A DNA stretch of 64,000 bases, from the NCBI RefSeq assembly GCF_016909185.1, contig NZ_JAFBFH010000010.1, positions 62,001 to 126,000 on the forward strand, in the 5' to 3' direction. This document shows, in pieces, positions 28,277 to 35,951 of the stretch. The notes under the pieces are model-generated. The model was not told where the DNA came from. It was given only the letters and a program-made list of their open reading frames with translations, and did no database searches. Position 1 is the first letter of the stretch. Every line of letters starts with the position of its first letter. Made by a program: the position numbers and the translations under genes. The DNA is from Siminovitchia thermophila. GTDB taxonomy: Bacteria > Bacillota > Bacilli > Bacillales > Bacillaceae_C.

Positions 28277-29701
28277 TTAGCCGGCGTTTGCAACGGACGA
28301 GCCATTGTCAGGCTGATGAAGCTGATTGATGAAATAATCGGAATTTCCTTTCAGCATTTGATACGCTCCAGTCGTCATGCCATCTTTATGATGGTCAAGC
28401 AACTGATGAAAAGCCGCCATATGTTTAACCACTTTATCCATCTGACCTTTGGCTTCATAATGGCTTAAAGCTGTCGCGTGCATCTTCAACGCTTGCGCGG
28501 CACCGCTGTTCGTAAATTTCCCCAACTCCTCATAGCGTTCAATCGTTTCTTTTATATGAAGCGCAGATACTTTTACAGGTATTTCCGGCCGGGGAGGAAT
28601 GATAGGAATGATCCCCTGATAATCGGTGTTAAAGCCGCTAATTGGGCGGATTGGCACTTCATTCCACCGTTCAGGATCGGCTTGATACAAATCACCGGAA
28701 GCCAGCCCGTATAAAAAAGCATGAGTCGCAATCACATTTTGCTGAACTAAAGGCTCGCGCTCCCCATCCAAAAATTGACCGGACGTCTCTAAGAAAACAG
28801 CGGGATTGCTGTGTCCATTCGGATTAAGACCTTCATAATTAATACCAAGCATCATACCGGATGAAACGCCGCCCCGGATATCAATGACGTTAGGGCCTGT
28901 AATATATTGGTCGACGGTGTACTCTTTATACGGTTTCATCGCATCGAATACGGTAACCATCGCCTGGCGCGTCAAATCCTCATATCGTCCGCCCTGAATA
29001 TGAGGCAATGTTGGTCCCCCCGGATTTAAAGAAATGCCGAGTGACAAAGATACGGGGATACTTGTCCCATAGAAATTTTTGCTTCCCTGATGGTGAATGT
29101 CCATCATAAATTCAGGCTGTACTTGGGTCCAGAATTTGTAATACCCGATCGATTCGATCGCCTGAAATCCGCCTTCAACCCAGTCTCTGTTTAAATCAAC
29201 CGTAACTGTTCTGCCATCTACTAATTTCGGTTCTCCTGTTTCATGGTCATACAGGATCGTTCCCCGCTGATTCCTTTCAGCGCCATCGACATTGTACATG
29301 GGGATAAAATAAACCGTTAATTCATCCATGATTTTTTTGTCGGAAGCATCTTTTTCATTTATCAAATTTTCAATCAGACGCAGCGTGGCGTTTGTTCCAT
29401 ACGGCTCATTTCCATGAATGCGTCCCTGAACCCATATTTTCTTGTTCCCATTACCTATTTTTGCAATATAAAGATCCTTGCCTGTCTCACTTCTTCCTTC
29501 TTCAATCCCTATTTCCTTTAGTGTAAACACATCCAGCTTGCCGCCACTTTGTTCTTCCAATTGTTCTAAAACTTGCACCATTTCATCATATTTCATTATT
29601 TCTGAACCAACGATGCTGTCAGATGCTGCCCCTGCCATTCCACTGAAGGAGAACATGAGAAATAAAGTTATGACGATGAAACACACACGCGTCCTTAACA
29701 T
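28277..29701 (-). CDS. Secreted M14 zinc carboxypeptidase with C-terminal FIMAH domain
   Basis: ATG 29701 (MLRTRVCFIVITLFLMFSFS) follows AAAGGGAGAG; an upstream in-frame ATG adds 20 polar residues that would spoil the signal peptide. In the 474-residue protein the M14 zinc site is His96-x-x-Glu99 (GRIHGNEPYG) with His203 (MDIHHQG). Glu305 in FLETSG is the likely catalytic base. Asn-Arg motif: VDLNRDW. A proline-rich linker (GIIPIIPPRPEIP) leads to the FIMAH module (~380-461, KVVKHMAAFHQLL). M14 enzymes remove C-terminal residues or cleave cell-wall peptides. It lies between fibre-protein copies 3 and 2. Confidence 0.93.
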   Translation of the reverse strand: MLRTRVCFIVITLFLMFSFSGMAGAASDSIVGSEIMKYDEMVQVLEQLEEQSGGKLDVFTLKEIGIEEGRSETGKDLYIAKIGNGNKKIWVQGRIHGNEPYGTNATLRLIENLINEKDASDKKIMDELTVYFIPMYNVDGAERNQRGTILYDHETGEPKLVDGRTVTVDLNRDWVEGGFQAIESIGYYKFWTQVQPEFMMDIHHQGSKNFYGTSIPVSLSLGISLNPGGPTLPHIQGGRYEDLTRQAMVTVFDAMKPYKEYTVDQYITGPNVIDIRGGVSSGMMLGINYEGLNPNGHSNPAVFLETSGQFLDGEREPLVQQNVIATHAFLYGLASGDLYQADPERWNEVPIRPISGFNTDYQGIIPIIPPRPEIPVKVSALHIKETIERYEELGKFTNSGAAQALKMHATALSHYEAKGQMDKVVKHMAAFHQLLDHHKDGMTTGAYQMLKGNSDYFINQLHQPDNGSSVANAG

Positions 29702-29811
29702 TGAATCTCTCCCTTTTGATTTATTCATCTCTTTATGGTGTTGCGGTGAAGCATCTGTCATACTGAATCGAAGGGAACTCCCAAGCAGTTATAAAACTCA
29801 AACTCTATGAA

Positions 29812-30399
29812 TTATCGTTTTTCACCCGGCTTTTGTGTCGCTTGGAACGTCCAAGCCAACTGTAAGGAATCTCCCTGAAATTGATTTTGATCCTCTTTGT
29901 TATCTACAAAGCTGAATTCAACGAGAAAATCATGAGCCTTCCCGGCCGGAAGTCCTTTTTCCCCAAGCTCGGGGTAAAATATATGTTGATTGATCGCTTC
30001 CGGTGTCATCTCTTTCAATTCGGCCAATGTCGTTTTAAAAATCACTTCATTAAAATTGTTTACGTTAAAGAGAAATTCCACTTGAATATGCTCCGCAAAA
30101 TCTTTGGTATTGTCCCCTTGCGGATCACTTACGGTGTAGTCTGTTTCAATAAACACTTTGTCGATATCCAATGTACCGCCATTTCCTAATTTAAATTCAC
30201 GAATAAAAGAATCTCCCGGTTTCATATTCTCAATGTTGATAATTTCCGTCGGAGCGACAGTCAAGTCGAGCGTACCCGCCGCAAAGGTGTTGTTTGTCAC
30301 CTCGCTGTCGCTGAAATAAGCATAAGTTCCTCCGCCAATAAGCGCGATCCCGAGAGCCGCCGACATTATCCCCATGCCAATACGTTTTTTCATTCCCAT
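29812..30399 (-). CDS. TasA/CalY-family fibre protein, copy 3
   Basis: 195 residues, directly downstream of sipW (66-base gap), in the position tasA has in the Bacillus tapA-sipW-tasA operon, so probably the primary fibre gene here. The signal peptide ends GGGTYAYFSD; the mature part has NTFAAGTLDLTV, DSFIREFKLGNGGTLDI and a DQNQFQGDSLQLAWTFQAT end. GGGGGA precedes the ATG. Nearly identical to copy 2. TasA-type proteins are exported through Sec, cut by SipW and assembled into fibres. Whether this one polymerises or has camelysin-like protease activity cannot be seen. Confidence 0.93.
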   Translation of the reverse strand: MGMKKRIGMGIMSAALGIALIGGGTYAYFSDSEVTNNTFAAGTLDLTVAPTEIINIENMKPGDSFIREFKLGNGGTLDIDKVFIETDYTVSDPQGDNTKDFAEHIQVEFLFNVNNFNEVIFKTTLAELKEMTPEAINQHIFYPELGEKGLPAGKAHDFLVEFSFVDNKEDQNQFQGDSLQLAWTFQATQKPGEKR

Positions 30400-30465
30400 T
30401 GTTCATTCCCCCAAAAGATTTCATTTTTATACAATTGTTCCTTATGAGAACAAGAAATTATTTAT

Positions 30466-31020
30466 TCAGCGGATTGTTTGATAACTTTTGGCCATTCTTA
30501 CTGTTCTCCATACGGTCAAAAAGCCATAGCCGATTAAGAGTATTCCCGGCAAAAACAGGATGAGGGCGGCTCCTAACGAAGAATCGGTCCATTTGAACAT
30601 ATAACCCGCATACGGTATCGCCACCCCTGTATACTGTCCGATTATATTTTCGATATAGACAGGATCCAAATCGGGGCCGTTATTGTTATCTCCTTTTGTC
30701 GTAAAATAGCGGCCTTTTGCATGTACTTCCTCAATTCTATGTGTAATGAGGAGATTCTCTTTCGTAATAAAGGTAATAACGTCGCCTTTTTTATATTGAT
30801 CCCCTTGCGACTTTTGCTTCATCAATATAATAGAGCCAGTTTTAATGCCGGGTTCCATTGAACCGGACAGAACAGCTTTCATTTCATACCCAAAGATGCT
30901 CGGATTTTTGCCGGATGCTTTAGATATGGCCACGTTTAATAAAACAATAGCCAGAATCAGCAATATGAGGGTGGAAAAAGTATGGCCAATTGCCTTTTTG
31001 GTTGTTTGCCAGTTCATCAC
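30466..31020 (-). CDS. sipW: Type I signal peptidase SipW (ER-type)
   Basis: A 184-residue membrane protein with an N-terminal anchor (~13-33) and a C-terminal membrane segment (~150-172). The catalytic serine is in VLSGSMEPGI (Ser54), and the second-box residue is His (LLITHRIEE, His94) instead of the Lys of ordinary bacterial signal peptidases, the hallmark of the ER-type SipW class. KGDNNNGPD is the conserved third box. SipW processes TasA and TapA precursors in Bacillus. The fibre-protein genes around it carry matching signal peptides. The start may be the GTG at 31020 or the ATG one codon later; GGGGTG lies upstream of both. Confidence 0.95.
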   Translation of the reverse strand: MMNWQTTKKAIGHTFSTLILLILAIVLLNVAISKASGKNPSIFGYEMKAVLSGSMEPGIKTGSIILMKQKSQGDQYKKGDVITFITKENLLITHRIEEVHAKGRYFTTKGDNNNGPDLDPVYIENIIGQYTGVAIPYAGYMFKWTDSSLGAALILFLPGILLIGYGFLTVWRTVRMAKSYQTIR

Positions 31021-31062
31021 AAAGTTTCACCCCAGTCTGTCGCAAACATGTCCATATTCGAT

Positions 31063-31497
31063 TTACGGAGTCTTTTCATTGAGCGCTTGCTTTTCTTCTT
31101 TCTCATTTATGTCAGTTGGAACAGGATGATCCAAATACTCATTTTCAGACTTGAATTTGCTGGAAGCTGCCGCATCATTGTCCGTTTGCTTTTTTGTCTC
31201 AACCTTACCTGCTTTGTTCTCCTTTTTTTCCACCTGTTCAACCGTTTTGTGTTGTGTATCTTTTTCACCAGTTTTTGTCACTTCTGCCTGCGAATTTTGT
31301 TCATGGTCTTCCGATTGAGCGCCGGGCTCCCCGCGCTCTTCTAATTCCGCAATGACTGCAATCTCTCCAACAATGCTTTCTTGATGGGTATAATACGCAT
31401 TGGTCGGAGTGATCAGATGAGAGGTGATAAAAAAGAACAAGTAGATGACGGAAAGAAAGTAAATATGTGAATTTTTTGTTTTCTCATAACCTCTCAT
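31063..31497 (-). CDS. TapA-like fibre anchoring/assembly protein
   Basis: ATG 31497 lies 8 bases after AAAGGGG; a TTG six codons earlier is also in frame. The ~144-residue product has an N-terminal membrane/signal segment (IYFLSVIYLFFFITSHLI) followed by PTNAYYTHQES, echoing the N-terminus of TapA/YqxM precursors. The rest is a low-complexity, highly charged Glu/Lys/Gln tail rather than the folded TapA domain; B. subtilis TapA is longer (about 250 residues). The call rests mainly on gene order (tapA-sipW-tasA) and the precursor N-terminus. Gap to sipW is 42 bases. It might instead be an unrelated small secreted or anchored protein. Confidence 0.65.
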   Translation of the reverse strand: MRGYEKTKNSHIYFLSVIYLFFFITSHLITPTNAYYTHQESIVGEIAVIAELEERGEPGAQSEDHEQNSQAEVTKTGEKDTQHKTVEQVEKKENKAGKVETKKQTDNDAAASSKFKSENEYLDHPVPTDINEKEEKQALNEKTP

Positions 31498-31527
31498 CCT
31501 ATTGACCCCTTTCAAAAAACGATTACA

Positions 31528-34500
31528 CTAGGAAGCTTTTGTTTTCTCAATTGCTTGTTTTTGGGTAATGAGTTCCGTTACAGCCGACTGAATAACATTG
31601 CCGACTAATTGCACTCTTTCAGGACTAATGTTTTCAATTTTGTCATCGGGCGTGTGGTACCAAGGCTCCAAGCCGGCGGTTCCCGGAACCATCCAGATAA
31701 ATAGGGCGGCATCAATACCGGCTTCATGAAACGGCACATGGTCCGATCTGCTAAATTGATAAAGGTTTAATATACCCTCATCGATCTCTAACTGTTCAGA
31801 TGCCGCTTTCACTGATTCCCAAACAAGATTGGAATTTCCATCAACCGTATTCACATGTAATTGGGAAGCTGACTCATATTTTGTGCCAACCATATCCAAA
31901 TTGAAATTGGCGATGCTTCTTTCGATATCTCCTGCCGGCAACTGGCCGACATAATATCTGGAGCCCACCAACCCGATCTCCTCCGCGCCAAATGCGACAA
32001 ATCTAATTTCTTTCGTCGTCTCCAAGTGCTTCATCGCCCTTGCCAATTCAAGCATTGTCGAGGTTCCCGATCCATTGTCATTCGCGCCGGGAGAGCGGGA
32101 CACACTGTCATAATGCGCTGTTACATAGACGAGTTCAGGGTTGCTAATTCCCTTTGGCTTATTGACTGCAATGACATTTTGCGATTTTTGGCCGCCGCGA
32201 ATATCAAATTCTTGAGTAGACACCTCGTAACCCATTTTTTCAAATTCTGTTTTGATATATTGGGCAGCTTGTTTTTCTTGTTCAGTCCCCGTCACTCTCG
32301 GACCAATATCCACACTTAAATGTTGAAGATGTTTCATGGCCCTGTCGGAAGCAAATTGCGGGTCCCATAATTCAATCAACTTGTCGGAATAGGGCTTGAG
32401 AATTCGTACTACTTTCGCAGAAACGAGTTCATTTTTCTCCTGCTGCTCAAGTAAAGTATGGAAGCTCTTCATATGCTTGGCTACTTTTGCCGCATCCTTT
32501 TGCCTTTCGTAAAGGTCTACCGCAGCCAAATGGGTTTTGAGTGCCCGGGCAGCGACTTCACCGGCGAACTCTCCGTCTTTCTCAAAACGCTCCACAAGTG
32601 ACTTCATGCCATTGGCCGTTACACCTTCCGGCAAATAGTCGATGACAATGGCGGCTTCGTTATATTGATTTTCTTCACCATCCGGATCGTAGCCATTTTC
32701 AATATTTCCGGCGGCATCAACCGAGAACCATTTAATCGTTGTCGTTTCTTCAATGGTTAACGTTTCCGCCCCTTCTCTTGTGCCAGCCACTCTGATCACA
32801 TTGGAATCCAATGTCGGTCTTGAGCCATCAAGTGTATAGTAGACAGTAGCCGGTTCACTCGTCTTAAACGTCACTTCGATCGGCTCATGATATGTGCCTT
32901 CTTCAACACTAAGAGTTGATTCAGGATTTGTTTCATCGGTGGCATTTTGATAAGCTACTTCCAACAGCCCGATCAAACCGCTCGCAAATTCCATTGCTTC
33001 TGCATGTCCTTCTTCAAAATCCGGCTGGAATCCGACACTGACCCAACGTTTCGTGTCCGAATCCCACAATGGAGCTCCCACTTCGAAATTCCACGCATAA
33101 ATCCCATATTCATACCAAAGTGTGTCCGCAGAGTTTCCTCCCGCAGAATATAGTACATCCGGAATCGGTCCCGTCCGCCCCGGTAAAATAACGGTTCCAC
33201 GGTGCTCCTTAATTCTTTTCAAAATATGTTCGGATGCTTGCCAGAAATAGGCTTCCTGACCGGCAGTGGGACGAGGGAGTGTCTTGCGATTCGCATCATA
33301 TGCACCAGGTGACCACATAAAGTAACCGCCATGTGAATGGATATTCATGGCAAATGTAATGTTCGGGTTTTGTTCTGCCAACCAAGTCAAATTGCGGCTT
33401 TCCGGCTCGGATGATGGCTCCGGTCCGGCATAAAGATCAGATAGGCAGTTTGTTGAACCGCCAATCCAGCCTTCATACACGGTTCCGACTTTGTGATTTC
33501 GATTTAAGTCCACTCCCCAAGAATTTCTGTTGGCGGAATCAGATCCTTCCGGTCCGCAATAATTGACCAAATTTCTTCGCTGCATATTATAATCGTAGAA
33601 GGAATATAGCCCGCCATCAGGATTGACGCTTGGCACAATAAAAATATCCAAATTATCTACAAGTGTTTTCGTATTCTCATCTGTATGATAGTTTCGCAGC
33701 AAGCGCTCTGCAGTTTCTACAGAAACGAGAGGGGTTACCCATTCACGGGCATGTTCCTGCGAGTATCCCAATACTCCCGGTTTGGAACCGTCCCTTACTT
33801 TTCCAATTCGGATGGCTTTCACTTCTTGCGGCTCCCTGGAAACCTCTTTCGGCGCATTCAAAAAGTCTGAGAGTTTGATCCCGGATTCTGGTTGAACGAT
33901 TCCAGTCCCGTTTGAATTTCTATATCTTGTCGCCTTTATTAGCTGACCGGCCGCCCCATTCATGGCAGCAATGACTTGATCAGCTGTACTGTTTGGCTTG
34001 GAAGAACCATCCGTTCCCAAACGAACGGTTATCTTATTACCTTCAACAGAAACGCTTATATGTTCATTTGCTTTATCGGGAGCCTTTAGATCGATCTCTA
34101 TGTCGTTTCCGCCTTCATGCCCCCATGCCTGTGATGTCAAAACGAACGCTGAATTCACCGTGCTTCCAATTGTCGCTTGCGCCTTTCTTCTATATCCGTT
34201 TGTTTTATTAGGCAGCGTCACGATTTCAGCCAGTTCGGGAAACTCTTTTGCCAGTTGTTCTATTCGTTCGGTGATTTCAATAGGTGTCATATAGTGATCA
34301 ACAAAATCGCTGAAGTACTCATCTTCAGAAGGGGTTCCATCACCAATCCATTCTTTTAATGTTGTTTCAATCTTCCCGCCCAGTTGTGTTGTGATAGTGA
34401 CCTTTTCCGGAACCGCTTCAATATCTTTTAAGACATAGTGATAGAGATACTCGCCGGAATCGACTTTTCTTGTCATCATTGCCGTCTCTTTTTCACCATT

Positions 34501-35010
34501 CGAGTTTGTCCACTCAGCTGTCATTGCGACATCCGGACCCGCGCTAGACTTCACTTCCAAGTATAAAAATGTTCCCGATTGGTTCTTGAAATAATCCGAT
34601 CTGAAAATGTTCAATTTATCTTCCGCCTGTTGTTGGAGACGCTGCATTTTCTTTTGCTGCTGCCTTAACTGCTGTTTTGCCTCTTCGGATGTTTGAATAA
34701 CTTTTACCGTTAGGCCTTGACGTTTTAGCAATTCCATTTCCGCCTGGCTCACAACTAATTGAACCTCGATATCATCATTCCGCGTGTTTATTCCTGCTAT
34801 ATCATAACCGTTGGCGACCAACTCTTCTAATGTCTTTTGATCTGGGACAATCATTTGGACATGCGCCATTTCCTGCTCCAACTCGACTTCCTTTTCAGAA
34901 ACAGGTTCTGCAGATATTGCTTCCAATGGGGTGATAACAAATGAAGTGGCAGTTAACGCCAAAGTACTTGTGACAGCAAGAAGAAATGACAACAACCTTT
35001 TTGCTCTCAA
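31528..35010 (-). CDS. Giant secreted double exopeptidase: M14 carboxypeptidase - FIMAH - M28 aminopeptidase
   Basis: A 1160-residue protein starting at TTG 35010 (GGGGGAGG upstream). Order: signal peptide (1-34); propeptide with a Gln/Lys-rich coiled stretch (~108-132); M14 domain (~235-690) with His420/Glu423 (EHAREW), His558 (NIHSHGG) and catalytic Glu643 (WNFEVG). An inserted ~100-residue segment (~290-395) precedes the zinc motif. A chitobiase/sialidase-type beta-sandwich follows (~695-790, VYYTLDGSRPT), then FIMAH (~803-882, KVAKHMKSFHTLL). Last is an M28 domain (~884-1160) with His966, Asp978, Glu1010/1011 and His1091, lacking the PA insert of the separate M28 enzyme. Both active sites look complete. 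It heads the fibre/peptidase run, 30 bases before the TapA-like gene. Confidence 0.94.
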   Translation of the reverse strand: MRAKRLLSFLLAVTSTLALTATSFVITPLEAISAEPVSEKEVELEQEMAHVQMIVPDQKTLEELVANGYDIAGINTRNDDIEVQLVVSQAEMELLKRQGLTVKVIQTSEEAKQQLRQQQKKMQRLQQQAEDKLNIFRSDYFKNQSGTFLYLEVKSSAGPDVAMTAEWTNSNGEKETAMMTRKVDSGEYLYHYVLKDIEAVPEKVTITTQLGGKIETTLKEWIGDGTPSEDEYFSDFVDHYMTPIEITERIEQLAKEFPELAEIVTLPNKTNGYRRKAQATIGSTVNSAFVLTSQAWGHEGGNDIEIDLKAPDKANEHISVSVEGNKITVRLGTDGSSKPNSTADQVIAAMNGAAGQLIKATRYRNSNGTGIVQPESGIKLSDFLNAPKEVSREPQEVKAIRIGKVRDGSKPGVLGYSQEHAREWVTPLVSVETAERLLRNYHTDENTKTLVDNLDIFIVPSVNPDGGLYSFYDYNMQRRNLVNYCGPEGSDSANRNSWGVDLNRNHKVGTVYEGWIGGSTNCLSDLYAGPEPSSEPESRNLTWLAEQNPNITFAMNIHSHGGYFMWSPGAYDANRKTLPRPTAGQEAYFWQASEHILKRIKEHRGTVILPGRTGPIPDVLYSAGGNSADTLWYEYGIYAWNFEVGAPLWDSDTKRWVSVGFQPDFEEGHAEAMEFASGLIGLLEVAYQNATDETNPESTLSVEEGTYHEPIEVTFKTSEPATVYYTLDGSRPTLDSNVIRVAGTREGAETLTIEETTTIKWFSVDAAGNIENGYDPDGEENQYNEAAIVIDYLPEGVTANGMKSLVERFEKDGEFAGEVAARALKTHLAAVDLYERQKDAAKVAKHMKSFHTLLEQQEKNELVSAKVVRILKPYSDKLIELWDPQFASDRAMKHLQHLSVDIGPRVTGTEQEKQAAQYIKTEFEKMGYEVSTQEFDIRGGQKSQNVIAVNKPKGISNPELVYVTAHYDSVSRSPGANDNGSGTSTMLELARAMKHLETTKEIRFVAFGAEEIGLVGSRYYVGQLPAGDIERSIANFNLDMVGTKYESASQLHVNTVDGNSNLVWESVKAASEQLEIDEGILNLYQFSRSDHVPFHEAGIDAALFIWMVPGTAGLEPWYHTPDDKIENISPERVQLVGNVIQSAVTELITQKQAIEKTKAS

Positions 35011-35048
35011 TTTTTACCCTCCCCCTAAAAATTGTCTAAGCATAGAAG

Positions 35049-35057
35049 ATTATATCA
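35049..35057 (-). promoter_or_regulatory. Putative extended -10 promoter of the fibre/peptidase operon
   Basis: On the minus strand TGATATAAT (35057-35049) is a perfect -10 with a TGn extension, about 39 bases upstream of the TTG start of the first gene. The -35 region (AAACAA at 17-base spacing) is weak, which fits an extended -10 promoter or a regulator-dependent one. Confidence 0.45.
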
Positions 35058-35410
35058 CTTTATTCTGAATTTTGTTTACATTCCGAAGAAAACAATGCTT
35101 AAGAATTAGTAATTTTGTTAAAATTTCCAATAGTTTCAGGAATAAAGACTGAAAATCCAATTGAATCAGGATAAACATTATTGGGAAAATAGACCCGCAT
35201 ACGTAATCCAAAATACAGAATCATAAGTCTCACCAATCGTTGTTTGTGGCGCACGATCAGATGCAAAAAGAGGAAAAAATCCCCTTACCCAGGAGAAAAT
35301 CGAATGACGTAGGAACAGGAGGAATGCAGCTCAAAAGAAATTGTTTATTATGTAGAATAATCGGTGATCCAGACGCCTATAACGGAGTCATTTAGGAGGG
35401 AAAACACATA

Positions 35411-35899
35411 TGAAAGACATGATCCATTCGCTATGGCTATGATGAGGAACAAAATCCAAATCAATTAGAAAATAGGGTATTGTATGTATGGAGAAATAAC
35501 GTGGAGCGTATTAGTGGCTTACATATGGATAAATTGTTTCCTGTTAAATCCCGTGGAGTTTTTCTCCCATAGACCATAATTCGACCGCGACAGGAAAAAG
35601 TAAGAGAAAACTTGAAACAAATAAGAAACAAAATGGAAACAGCGTTGAAAAGCTTCATTCATTTTTTCACGAAATAGAAGTCTCAAGTAATAAGTTAGTC
35701 ATAAGCACTCTCATGATTGGATATTACCAAGCACTTTTATTCACGGCAAGCCAATTATTTACTGCGCTTGCCATCGAACGATCACCGACCATAATGGTTC
35801 GCTTAAAAGCAATGTCGTATAACAAGAAGCCATACCAAAGGTTGACCTCGTTCCCCCATGCATTTCACATATTCTTCATTCATAAAAAATTGGAAAGGG
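35411..35899 (+). pseudogene. Decayed gene, family not identified
   Basis: In the 940-base gap upstream of the giant peptidase gene, the plus strand carries protein-like segments in shifting frames after AGGAGGG and an ATG at 35410: RYGYDEEQNPNQLENRVLYV and WRNNVERISGLHMDKLFPV, then PRQEKVRENLKQIRNKMET, then SHDWILPSTFIHGKPIIYC followed by ACHRTITDHNG. Stops and shifts separate them. This looks like one gene of roughly 150-160 codons broken by at least two lesions. I do not recognise the family. The first part of the gap (35058-35400) shows nothing. Confidence 0.45.
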
Positions 35900-35951
35900 T
35901 ATAAATAAACTCTTTATCCACTGTTAAATCCAAGTGATCATAAACACCGCC

